Shown here: one piece after another, positions 1 to 6,388 of the stretch
How positions within the stretch are numbered: position 1 is the first letter of the stretch
How the letters are laid out: every line of letters begins with the position of its first letter
NCBI GenBank assembly: GCA_002789615.1
Contig: PFTO01000103.1
Location: 1 to 6,494 of the forward strand
Direction: 5' to 3'
Length of the DNA stretch: 6,494 nucleotides
DNA from: Acidobacteria bacterium CG_4_9_14_3_um_filter_49_7
GTDB lineage: Bacteria > Acidobacteriota > Holophagae > Thermotomaculales > Thermotomaculaceae
The notes under the pieces: generated by a model
Databases searched by the model: none
Seen by the model: only the letters and a program-made list of their open reading frames with translations
Told to the model about the DNA's origin: nothing
Program-made: the position numbers and the translations under genes

Positions 1-203
1 AAGGCGGCATGAAGACATTGGTGGAACCGGATCCTGGATGCCCGGACAAAGCGGGATGCATGGGTGCTCTTCCATCAATGTGCAAAGGAAATGGAGAGGG
101 AAAAGCCGACAAAGCGCTGCGATGCCTGGAAGAGGGATTGACAGATGTCATGGCGCTTTGTGACCTGCCGGATCGCTTCCGGCTCCGGCTCAGAACCACT
201 GAA
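1..203 (+). pseudogene. Decayed C-terminal fragment of an IS256/Mutator-family transposase
   Basis: Two reading frames joined by a shift near bases 105-115 give a peptide resembling the end of IS256-family transposases. The first frame (from about base 13) reads WWNRILDARTKRDAW, followed by FHQCAKEMEREKP. The frame beginning at base 9 then reads KALRCLEEGLTDVMALCDLP, followed by RFRLRLRTT (LRTT at 189-200). Family members carry a similar alpha-helical stretch that ends in LRTTN, followed by an ERLN-like motif. Here the similarity stops right after LRTT and no ERLN appears. The first frame also has a TGA at 10-12. A stop, a frameshift and a missing end together indicate a relic rather than an active element. 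The upstream part lies outside the window. No terminal inverted repeat could be recognised. Family assignment is from motif memory, not a search. Confidence 0.6.
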
Positions 204-256
204 TTTACAGCACATTCGGGACTTGATCCGATTAGCAGCAAAGTGGAGTGTCAACT

Positions 257-634
257 GTGGTGAACCGACCCCATCTCTGGTCCAATTTCGTTGGGGATAC
301 TGCGGATCTTTTCATTATGCTGGGTCCATATCTGCGGGATATCCTGTTTGCGATTGTGGGGTATATCCTTTACCGGAAACGAGTTGTCAACACCCCGTTC
401 CTTGTCGGGTTGCTGCTGGTGATCTTTGTATTCAGTTCTCTCTTTGATATTGCCAATAACTATCTGGCATATGTGCTGGGAGTCAGAAATGATTTTAATG
501 CCATGCGGGTTTGTTCCAGTCCTTTGGTGCCCCATGTCGCGGGCATCCTGGGACTCTTTGTCACCCTGTTGTGCAGCTATCTGGTGATTCGGGATAGGCA
601 GACCAGTCTGGCGTCAGTAAGCGACGCTGCGTAG
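257..634 (+). CDS. Small three-helix inner-membrane protein of unknown function
   Basis: I do not recognise the family. The product (125 residues from the start chosen here) has three hydrophobic segments: about 18-39 (contains PYLRDILFAIVGYILY), 47-65 (PFLVGLLLVIFVFSSLFDI) and 89-111. The RKR cluster after segment 1 and RDRQ after segment 3 both predict cytoplasmic placement, giving an N-out, C-in topology. GTG at 257 is preferred because GGAG at 245-248 lies eight bases upstream. GTG at 248 and GTG at 260 are alternatives, and all three share the same frame. The gene begins just after the transposase relic. Its TAG stop is three bases from the TAA of the convergent hydrolase gene. The orderly hydrophobic segments and charge pattern favour a real gene over a chance reading frame. 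No catalytic motif is visible, and no promoter was found upstream. Confidence 0.62.
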   Translation: MVNRPHLWSNFVGDTADLFIMLGPYLRDILFAIVGYILYRKRVVNTPFLVGLLLVIFVFSSLFDIANNYLAYVLGVRNDFNAMRVCSSPLVPHVAGILGLFVTLLCSYLVIRDRQTSLASVSDAA

Positions 635-637
635 TCG

Positions 638-2932
638 TTAGAATGGTTGAGCCGGGAAGAAGACATGGCGATCCTGCTCATCATTGCCGGTGATGGAGAC
701 TGGTGTGGAGATGGGCCGGTCGGAACGGATGATGACCATGTCCACGTCCGAATAGGTGGTGCCGTCGAAGATGTTACTGGAGAGGTCCACGAATTTGTGG
801 AACGGATCAACTGACACGGTCCGGGTGTAGCGCTGTTCCCCGTCCAGGTATCCCTCGAAGGTCACGTTGACTGCCTGTGAGTCGAAGTTGGCCAGGGCGA
901 TGCCGAACCAGTCGAACCAGTCGTGCACGCTGTTGGGGATCATCCATTGGGAGCCTTCCTGGTTTTTGGGGACAACAAATTCCGAAATGGATTCTTTCCC
1001 TTTGTACTGGAAGGACAGTTTGACAATGAGGCTGCCGTTCTCCGACTGGATAGAGGCTTGTCCATCGTTTCCCAGTTCGTCGTAGCCCAGAGTTTGCGTG
1101 GATGTGGCCTGCACGGTATACGGAATTTCATTCAATTCCTGACTGCCCTGGTTCCATTTGGACAGGGTGTAGGAGATGGGAGAATCAGTGGGATTGTACA
1201 CCTGTATAACGGAATTCCAGTTGGATTCCGCAATGTGTGGGATACGGTAGACGGCGGTTTCATCTGGCAGTGTTTCGAATTCGATACGGGACAGGTAGTT
1301 GACCCCGAAATGAACATTGTTTTCCGCTATGAGAGGGTCGTAGTCCACGTAGAGTTGGCCGCCGTTGTTGGGATTCAGATCGAAATGGGGATAGCAGGCG
1401 GAACTGATGTCAATCCGGATTCTGTGACCTGCCTGAAACGTCATGGCCAGGTCGGACAGCTCAATGGTGACCGGATACACGACGCCCGGTGTCATAAATT
1501 CCTGTGAGCGGACCCCGTCTCGAAAACGCATGCGCCGGATTCCCTGGGTCAGGATGATGGATTCACCTGTGGGTGTGACATCGGTGAGGCGGACACAGAA
1601 ATCGGTGTCGGTCCGGTCGGATGACACATAGAGGTGGCAGGCGATGGAGCCGTTGACCCTTACTTCGTGTTCCAGCACGCCGGTGGTGTAGACCAGTACA
1701 TCATCACGGGATTCAATTTCAGTTGAGAGGTCCTGCGGCCCGACCAGCACATCGGGATCGAAGGGGTTAAAACGTGAACCACCCAGCGCGGGTGTGGGAT
1801 CAGCGGGGTCGTAATTGAATGTGCTGGTTCCGGACGCGATTGCCGGTTTTCCGGTGGTCAGGATGTTTCCCGTTTTCAGGTAGTAGGTTGTTGTTGTCCG
1901 TTCAAGATCTGCCCAGGAATCGGCAGAATGCCAGGCATTCTCACCCATCTGATAGTAACTGACCACGGGACGGCTGTCCCAGCCATTATTCTGGCCGCGC
2001 AGGTAGTGATCCCAGAACTGGATCTCAATCGGGTACAGGTTGTCCGCATCAGGGAATTCCATTATTCCCTGGGTTGTGTCGTTGATGCCGGAGTGGGTCC
2101 AGGGCCCGACGATGAGTTTGTGCAGACTGCGCACATCAGCTCCACTGTAGTCCCGCAGGTCCTTGAAGCTTTCCAGTACAAGGTCAGGAAAGTGGTCAAG
2201 CCATCCGGTCACCAGCAGGCAGGGAACTTCAATGTAAGATGCGATATCGCTGGAAGCCTCAACGGAATCCCATAGGGAGTCTTTCATCGGGTGGGACAGG
2301 ATGAAACTGGTGCTGGCAAGACCGAGTGATTCCATGCTTTCCACGTGTTCTTTCCGGTAATCGCCTCCATAGTAGTATCCCTCATACTGCGTTTTGATGC
2401 TTTTAACCTGGGGCGTACAGCATTTCAGGTGGGGCGGCTGTTGTCTGGCAGTCAGGTATTGAATGTAGCCCAGCGCGGAAGAACCCCAGGTGCCGACTTT
2501 GCCGTCGCACCAGTCCTGCCCGGCAATCCATTCGACGGCATCGTATCCATCGAGGCCACGGTCGTAATTGGTTACCGCTGCATCGGAGGAACCATAGAAT
2601 CCCCGCCAGTCCATTGTGACGTAGTTATAATTTTCACTGATGGGAAACATTTTGCCGCCCGCCGGACCGGGAATGGTCGAAAGGCGGTAATAATTCTTGT
2701 TGTACGGCGTCTGAATAAGGATCACGGGTTTGGCAACGGGAGACGAATCACTGTAGTACATGTCGGCAACCAGCACTTTGCCGTCCCGGGTCGGTATTTC
2801 AATGGAAATGTATTGCAGTTGTACGTCCTTGGACCCGGATGTTCCCGCAATGACGGGAATCGGGATCAGCAGCAGGACAATGGTAACAAGGTGAAAGAGG
2901 TGCGGAATGAATGTATGACCTCTGAGTTTCAT
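638..2932 (-). CDS. Exported CocE/PepX-type alpha/beta-hydrolase (peptidase S15-like acyl hydrolase) with a C-terminal duplicated module
   Basis: The 764-residue product starts with a signal peptide: K2 and R4, a hydrophobic core at about 12-26, and a likely cleavage site after VIA (residue 29). The alpha/beta-hydrolase domain follows. Tyr77 in QTPYNK matches the oxyanion-hole tyrosine of CocE. Ser152 in GSSALG is the nucleophile, Asp246 lies in GWLDHF, and His280 lies in GPWTHSG, so the triad is complete. A PepX C-terminal jelly roll runs from about 303 to 555, opening with FWDHYLRGQNNGW. The last 200 residues are extra relative to cocaine esterase and look like two related beta-sandwich repeats (about 562-655 and 660-764). 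The family hydrolyses esters, amides or X-Pro peptides, so the substrate here is open. The ATG at 2932 is chosen because GGAGG sits five bases upstream and it puts the signal peptide at the N terminus. In-frame ATGs at 2944 and 2953 lack such a site. The gene is convergent with the membrane protein gene. Confidence 0.92.
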   Translation of the reverse strand: MKLRGHTFIPHLFHLVTIVLLLIPIPVIAGTSGSKDVQLQYISIEIPTRDGKVLVADMYYSDSSPVAKPVILIQTPYNKNYYRLSTIPGPAGGKMFPISENYNYVTMDWRGFYGSSDAAVTNYDRGLDGYDAVEWIAGQDWCDGKVGTWGSSALGYIQYLTARQQPPHLKCCTPQVKSIKTQYEGYYYGGDYRKEHVESMESLGLASTSFILSHPMKDSLWDSVEASSDIASYIEVPCLLVTGWLDHFPDLVLESFKDLRDYSGADVRSLHKLIVGPWTHSGINDTTQGIMEFPDADNLYPIEIQFWDHYLRGQNNGWDSRPVVSYYQMGENAWHSADSWADLERTTTTYYLKTGNILTTGKPAIASGTSTFNYDPADPTPALGGSRFNPFDPDVLVGPQDLSTEIESRDDVLVYTTGVLEHEVRVNGSIACHLYVSSDRTDTDFCVRLTDVTPTGESIILTQGIRRMRFRDGVRSQEFMTPGVVYPVTIELSDLAMTFQAGHRIRIDISSACYPHFDLNPNNGGQLYVDYDPLIAENNVHFGVNYLSRIEFETLPDETAVYRIPHIAESNWNSVIQVYNPTDSPISYTLSKWNQGSQELNEIPYTVQATSTQTLGYDELGNDGQASIQSENGSLIVKLSFQYKGKESISEFVVPKNQEGSQWMIPNSVHDWFDWFGIALANFDSQAVNVTFEGYLDGEQRYTRTVSVDPFHKFVDLSSNIFDGTTYSDVDMVIIRSDRPISTPVSITGNDEQDRHVFFPAQPF

Positions 2933-2937
2933 GTGAA

Positions 2938-2942
2938 CCTCC
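2938..2942 (-). promoter_or_regulatory. Shine-Dalgarno site deciding the hydrolase start
   Basis: The minus strand reads GGAGG, then TTCAC, then ATG. The five-base spacing points to the ATG at 2932 and not to the in-frame ATGs at 2944 or 2953. The site lies inside the alternative longer reading frame, which argues that those upstream ATGs are not used. Confidence 0.8.
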
Positions 2943-2988
2943 ATGTTGGCCATTCGGCCTTTTCTTTAGACATATATGATAAAGGAAG

Positions 2989-3017
2989 ATTATGTCGGAA
3001 TGTTTTCTTCTTTGTAA
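2989..3017 (-). promoter_or_regulatory. Candidate sigma-70-type promoter for the hydrolase gene
   Basis: On the minus strand TTACAA (3017-3012) is followed after 17 bases by CATAAT (2994-2989). The -10 box matches five of six consensus positions and the -35 box three of six. Transcription would begin near 2982 and leave a leader of about 50 bases before the ATG at 2932. The surrounding stretch is the most AT-rich part of the intergenic region. The call rests on pattern only. Confidence 0.35.
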
Positions 3018-3062
3018 CAGTTTGTAATTTGCCTGCGCCTGCGGCGCCATGTGCCGGACCCT

Positions 3063-3111
3063 GGGAAAGCAGGGGACAGGCACCTGGGAAGTTGCCAGTC
3101 CCCGTTTTCCC
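3063..3111. repeat. REP-like imperfect hairpin (possibly mobilised by an IS200-like/RAYT transposase)
   Basis: The inner stem pairs GGGGAC (3072-3077) with GTCCCC (3098-3103), skips an A/A mismatch, and continues with GGCA (3079-3082) pairing TGCC (3093-3096) around a ten-base loop. An outer stem pairs GGGAAA (3063-3068) with TTTCCC (3106-3111) across a small internal loop. Hairpins with a GGGGACAGGCACC-like arm are, from memory, dispersed intergenic repeats in many bacterial genomes and often accompany REP-associated tyrosine transposases. No transposase of that type is in the window and only one copy is seen, so mobility is inferred. The lack of a T-tract on either strand argues against a simple terminator. 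Confidence 0.5.
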
Positions 3112-3117
3112 GCTTCA

Positions 3118-3152
3118 TCTCCCTGCCTTTACCCCTACTCCTACTCCCACTC
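3118..3152. repeat. Pyrimidine-rich tract with hexamer repeats (G-rich on the minus strand)
   Basis: The plus strand carries CCTACT twice in a row (3134-3145) and then the variant CCCACT (3146-3151). It is flanked on the left by further pyrimidine-rich sequence. The minus strand, which is the sense strand for the RNase transcript, therefore has six or so closely spaced runs of two to four G (GGG, GG, GGGG, GG, GGG). It could form a two-tier G-quadruplex in the RNA. The tract lies between two hairpins in the RNase 3' region. It is short and may be only a microsatellite. Confidence 0.4.
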
Positions 3153-3188
3153 TTTCTGAGCATCTCCTCAAACGGAGATGCTCAGAAA
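3153..3188 (-). terminator. 15-bp perfect hairpin over the RNase stop codon
   Basis: The arms at 3153-3167 and 3174-3188 (TTTCTGAGCATCTCC and its exact complement) enclose a six-base loop. The TGA stop of the RNase gene (3184-3182) lies inside the stem. In minus-strand sense the stem is followed by AGAGTGGG rather than a run of T. It is therefore a weak candidate as an intrinsic terminator and may instead protect the 3' end of the mRNA or act with a termination factor. Its position at the gene end and its perfect pairing make a structural role likely. Confidence 0.5.
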
Positions 3189-4576
3189 TCCAGATCAAAT
3201 CGCTGACCGTACTCAGGGATAGTGACTTTCCAGTGGAACTGATTGCGGATTTTCTCCGCCAAGGCCCGGGAAGCGTCCGGTTCACCATGAACAATGAAGA
3301 CGTGCTCAGGAGGACGGTTAAATCCCATGAGCCATGCCAGGATTTCTTCGTAGTCGGCGTGACCTGAATAACCGGTAATGGTTTCAATGGCGGCGTTTAC
3401 GGGAATTTCGCTACCGTGGATTTTTACGGTGGGCTTCCCTTCCAGGATGGTTCGGCCACGAGTTCCGTAGGCCTGGTAGCCGATAAACAGCACAGTGTTC
3501 TGTTTGCCGGGGAGCCGTTGTTCCAGGTGGTGGAGGATTCGTCCGCCGGTGGCCATTCCACTGGAGGAGATAATGATCCCGGGGCCTTTTTGATTGTTGA
3601 TAGATTTTGATTCATCTGTAGTTCGGCAGACCCTCAATTTTTTCGGTTGAAACAGTTCTTTGTGCTCCAGCGCAAGGCGCCGGTTTTTCAGGTTCAGATC
3701 CTGGAGGTGCTGACTGAATACCTGTGTGGTGGCAATCCCCATGGGAGAGTCGATGTATATGGGAAGTGCAGGCAGGCGGCCGTCTTCCTCCAGTTGTCGG
3801 ATGGTGTAGAGCAGGGTCTGGGTGCGTCCCACGGCAAAGGCGGGAACTACCAGCATACCGCCCCGGTCCACACTTTCCATTATGACCCGGATCAGTTCGT
3901 CGTCTGAGGGGGTTGCACCGTGGAGCCGGTTTCCGTAGGTGGATTCCAGAACCAGATAGTCCACATTGTAAACCTGGGTGGGGTCCCGCAGCACCGGCCG
4001 GTCGGGACGACCCAGGTCACCGGAAAACAGGATTTTTCGCGCTTCATCGTTGTGGCCCCGCTTGATGTCCACAAATGATGAACCGAGGATATGTCCGGCA
4101 TCCCGGAACTTAACACGGGTGTTGTCGTCAAGGGGAATTTCGTCCCCATAGTGGAAGGTACGAAATTGGGACAGGACAGCTTCAGCGTCGTCCATTGTAT
4201 ATAATGGCAATGCGGGGGAGTGGCGGGTAAATTTCTTTTTGTTTGCCCATTTTGCGTCTTCTTCCTGGATGTGGGCACTGTCTTTCAGCAGGATATCGCA
4301 GAGTTCTCCGGTGGCATGTGTGGCATATACCTTTCCGTTGAATCCTTCCCGTTTCAGCTTGGGCAGGTAACCGGAATGGTCCAGATGGGCATGGGTCAGA
4401 AATACAGAATCAATGAGACCGGGTGACACAGGGAACCGCTCCCAATTTTTCAATCGGTTCTTTTTTGGCCCTTGAAACAGGCCGCAATCCACAAGAATCT
4501 GCTTGTTGCCGAGATCCAGCAGATGCCGGGATCCGGTTACTGTACCGGTTGCGCCGTAAAATGTTATGGCAGTCAT
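3182..4576 (-). CDS. Beta-CASP metallo-beta-lactamase-fold RNase (YSH1/CPSF-like, RNA-specificity domain)
   Basis: The 464-residue product is a full-length member of the bacterial MBL-fold/beta-CASP family. Metallo-beta-lactamase motif 1 is Asp30. Motif 2 is H62-A-H64-L-D66-H67. Motif 3 is His162 (GHILGSS) and motif 4 is Asp187 (SGDLGR). The beta-CASP motifs are A at Glu211 (LVLESTYG), B at His406 (YSGHAD) and C at His430 (VHGE). All expected zinc ligands are present, so the enzyme should be an active two-zinc cytoplasmic RNase with endo- and possibly exonuclease action. No N-terminal KH domains are present, unlike the archaeal CPSF-like homologues. The start ATG at 4576 has AAAGGAGGG (4589-4581) four bases upstream. 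It lies 69 bases after the kinase stop with no convincing terminator between, so the two are likely co-transcribed. The natural RNA substrate is not evident from sequence. Confidence 0.95.
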   Translation of the reverse strand: MTAITFYGATGTVTGSRHLLDLGNKQILVDCGLFQGPKKNRLKNWERFPVSPGLIDSVFLTHAHLDHSGYLPKLKREGFNGKVYATHATGELCDILLKDSAHIQEEDAKWANKKKFTRHSPALPLYTMDDAEAVLSQFRTFHYGDEIPLDDNTRVKFRDAGHILGSSFVDIKRGHNDEARKILFSGDLGRPDRPVLRDPTQVYNVDYLVLESTYGNRLHGATPSDDELIRVIMESVDRGGMLVVPAFAVGRTQTLLYTIRQLEEDGRLPALPIYIDSPMGIATTQVFSQHLQDLNLKNRRLALEHKELFQPKKLRVCRTTDESKSINNQKGPGIIISSSGMATGGRILHHLEQRLPGKQNTVLFIGYQAYGTRGRTILEGKPTVKIHGSEIPVNAAIETITGYSGHADYEEILAWLMGFNRPPEHVFIVHGEPDASRALAEKIRNQFHWKVTIPEYGQRFDLDF

Positions 4577-4580
4577 TTTG

Positions 4581-4607
4581 CCCTCCTTTCGGCGCGATAT
4601 GCCGAAA
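4581..4607 (-). promoter_or_regulatory. Shine-Dalgarno site of the RNase gene with an abutting hairpin
   Basis: The minus strand holds a perfect 7-bp inverted repeat, TTTCGGC (4607-4601) and GCCGAAA (4593-4587), around a seven-base loop. The last three A of the second arm are the first bases of AAAGGAGGG (4589-4581), the ribosome-binding site of the RNase gene. If the stem forms in RNA it would flank the site and slightly occlude it. The GGAGG core itself stays unpaired, so any effect may be modest. The same inverted repeat could also be a DNA operator. Confidence 0.45.
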
Positions 4608-4645
4608 TTGCAGTGAAGTTTTCTGAAAAAATTATTTGTGTCCGT

Positions 4646-6319
4646 TTATTCATAGTGAAAACAAGAGCCGCCCAGGAACTCCCGGAGGATGGACGTCGGT
4701 GGAACAAACCGGGAAGACAATGGCTTGAAGTAGGAGAGGAACTTCAGCAGCCTTTTGACTTCCGCGAATTCCGGCTGATTCTGGTATACCGCTTCCAACA
4801 GGGGTTCCGCGTGTTCTTTCAGTACAGCCAGTTCATACAGCAGTGAGGAGTTGAACATGATGTCGGCATTTTCCTGGTACGGAAAGATGTTCTTTTCTTC
4901 TCCCCTTCGAACGGATGGCCAACGATGCAGGGTTTCCAGTGCGTCATGCCCCCGATATTTATGATCCCGGACCATGCGTCGGAGCAGGCGATTGTCCGTT
5001 GTCGGAATGCGGTTTTGACCATCCACCGAAATCTGGGTCAGGGCGGACACATACACTTTGTATGTCAGCTCATTGTCGATGTCGGGGATGAGCCTGGGGT
5101 TCAAACCGTGGATGCCCTCAACAATGATCACGTTATCCGGGCGGATCTGCAGTGTCTGGCCGTCCGGCATGGATTTCCCCAGATGAAAGTCATAGCGGGG
5201 AAGCTGGACCTGTTTACCCGCCAGCAGGTCGTTGAGATTTTCGTTGAACAGTTTCACATGCAGTGCTTCCAGTGCTTCAAAGTCATAGTCGCCATTCTCG
5301 TCTTTCGGAGTTTTTTCCCGATCCAGGAAGTAATCGTCCAGAGAAATTGCCACCGGTTTCATTTCCGCAACCTTCAATTGCACGCCGAGGCGCTTGGCAA
5401 ATGTGGTTTTCCCGGATGAAGATGGCCCTGAAATCAGGACAAGCCGGATCCGATCCCGTTCCCGGCTGATGCGGTCCGCCATCCGCGCAACCTTCTTTTC
5501 CTGGAGGGCTTCGGCGATGCGGATAATTTCCTGCCCATTACTGGGATCCTCAATCTGATCATTAAGGTTGCAGACGTAGCCGACGTTGAGAATCTCGGCC
5601 CATTTCTTGTGTTCCTGAAAGATTTCAAACATTTTGTCCTGGGGAACGACAGCCTCCAGTTTTGTCGGGTCGGATGCAAGGGGGAAGCGAAGGAGCATGC
5701 CGTCGTAATAGGGAACAAGGTCAAATGAGGGTATGCCCCCAGTCGAGGGCACCAGGTAGCCGTAGAAATAACCGATGGTATTGTCCAGATAGTACACGGA
5801 TGTGTATAGTTCTACTCTGTCCTTGAATAGACGTGCTTTTTCTTCCATTCCCACCTCATGGAAGAGTTCTACGGCCTTTTCCGTTTCCATTTCCACACGA
5901 CGAAACGGCATATTTTGTCGAATCAGGGTCTTCATCCGTTCCCTGAGCCTGGAAATTGTGTCCCTGCTCAGTTTGCCGGACAAGCCGTCAATTTCGCAGT
6001 AAAATCCCCTGGAAACAGAGTGTTCAATGGTCAGAAAGGCATTCGGAAACAAATCCCGCACGGCCTTGTGGAGGACAAAACAAAGGGAACGGACCACCAT
6101 GCGCATGCCGTCCGGATGGGTGATGTCAATGAATCGTACCCGTTTGGGCTTGAATATGTTGTAGTCCATTTCCTTCAATTCATTGTTGATCATGGCGCCG
6201 AGAATGGGATAACGGGTCTGAATGTTCAGCTGTTCCGCAATCTCCGAGAGGGACGTGCCAAGCTCCCACTGCTTCTTCTCTCCAATGTTTTCGCAGTGAA
6301 TTTCAATCATTCGTCTCAT
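4646..6319 (-). CDS. Nucleoside (uridine-kinase/PRK family) kinase fused to threonyl-tRNA-synthetase-like TGS and editing-type domains
   Basis: The 557-residue product has three parts. Residues 1-67 resemble a TGS domain. About 69-215 resemble the editing (SAD) domain of threonyl-tRNA synthetase, including GFYCEID (105-111) and VPSTGGIPSF (190-199). Residues from about 290 form a P-loop kinase: Walker A GPSSSGKT (298-305), SLDDYF (326-331), YDF (376-378), IIVEGIHGL (398-406) and an arginine-rich lid, RLLRRMVRDHKYRG (444-457). The kinase motifs are complete, so phosphate transfer to a nucleoside such as uridine or cytidine in the cytoplasm is the likely reaction. The exact substrate is not shown. 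The editing fold lacks its metal/catalytic residues (positions 77, 81, 185 and 189 are R, F, F, L), so it is probably a binding or regulatory module. The ATG at 6319 is chosen because GGGAGGG (6332-6326) lies seven bases upstream; the ATG at 6310 is too far from it. The length fits the long nucleoside kinase family and exceeds that of classical uridine kinase (about 210). Confidence 0.92.
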   Translation of the reverse strand: MRRMIEIHCENIGEKKQWELGTSLSEIAEQLNIQTRYPILGAMINNELKEMDYNIFKPKRVRFIDITHPDGMRMVVRSLCFVLHKAVRDLFPNAFLTIEHSVSRGFYCEIDGLSGKLSRDTISRLRERMKTLIRQNMPFRRVEMETEKAVELFHEVGMEEKARLFKDRVELYTSVYYLDNTIGYFYGYLVPSTGGIPSFDLVPYYDGMLLRFPLASDPTKLEAVVPQDKMFEIFQEHKKWAEILNVGYVCNLNDQIEDPSNGQEIIRIAEALQEKKVARMADRISRERDRIRLVLISGPSSSGKTTFAKRLGVQLKVAEMKPVAISLDDYFLDREKTPKDENGDYDFEALEALHVKLFNENLNDLLAGKQVQLPRYDFHLGKSMPDGQTLQIRPDNVIIVEGIHGLNPRLIPDIDNELTYKVYVSALTQISVDGQNRIPTTDNRLLRRMVRDHKYRGHDALETLHRWPSVRRGEEKNIFPYQENADIMFNSSLLYELAVLKEHAEPLLEAVYQNQPEFAEVKRLLKFLSYFKPLSSRFVPPTSILREFLGGSCFHYE

Positions 6320-6353
6320 GTTGTGCCCTCCCGGTCTTCTGTCTGTTGATTAA

Positions 6354-6382
6354 ATTATCAGACAAATTCCCGCATAAGTCCA
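6354..6382 (-). promoter_or_regulatory. Candidate sigma-70-type promoter for the kinase-RNase unit
   Basis: The minus strand reads TGGACT (6382-6377), 17 bases, then GATAAT (6359-6354). The -35 box matches four of six consensus positions and the -10 box five of six. A start near 6347 would give a leader of about 28 bases that contains the GGGAGGG ribosome-binding site at 6332-6326. The promoter lies just downstream of a short GC hairpin that could block readthrough from an upstream gene. Confidence 0.38.
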
Positions 6383-6388
6383 GAGAAA

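Noticed and set aside
138..166. TTGACA at 138-143 as a promoter for the membrane protein gene
   Set aside because: The -35 box is perfect, but at 17 bases spacing the sequence is TGACCT, which is not a -10 box. It also lies in the coding sequence of the transposase relic.
611..627. 5-bp stem GCGTC/GACGC as a bidirectional terminator between the convergent genes
   Set aside because: The stem is short, the loop is seven bases, and neither strand has a T-tract, so chance pairing is as likely.
923..1507. 194-codon open frame on the plus strand
   Set aside because: It lies wholly inside the hydrolase gene on the other strand, has no ribosome-binding site and no recognisable motif.
2799..3083. 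94-codon minus-strand frame over the hydrolase start and promoter region
   Set aside because: It overlaps the hydrolase signal-peptide coding region in another frame and has no family-like features.
2345..3367. 340-codon open frame on the plus strand
   Set aside because: It runs antisense to the hydrolase 5' half, the intergenic repeats and the RNase 3' end. Both opposing genes have complete catalytic motifs, and the antisense product shows no domain or consistent composition.
4577..4645. T-rich stretch after the kinase stop as a terminator
   Set aside because: The run of six T on the minus strand has no stable stem directly upstream, so it does not look like an intrinsic terminator.
5858..6349. 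163-codon open frame on the plus strand
   Set aside because: It is antisense to the N-terminal part of the kinase, whose reading frame is supported by synthetase-like motifs and a good ribosome-binding site.
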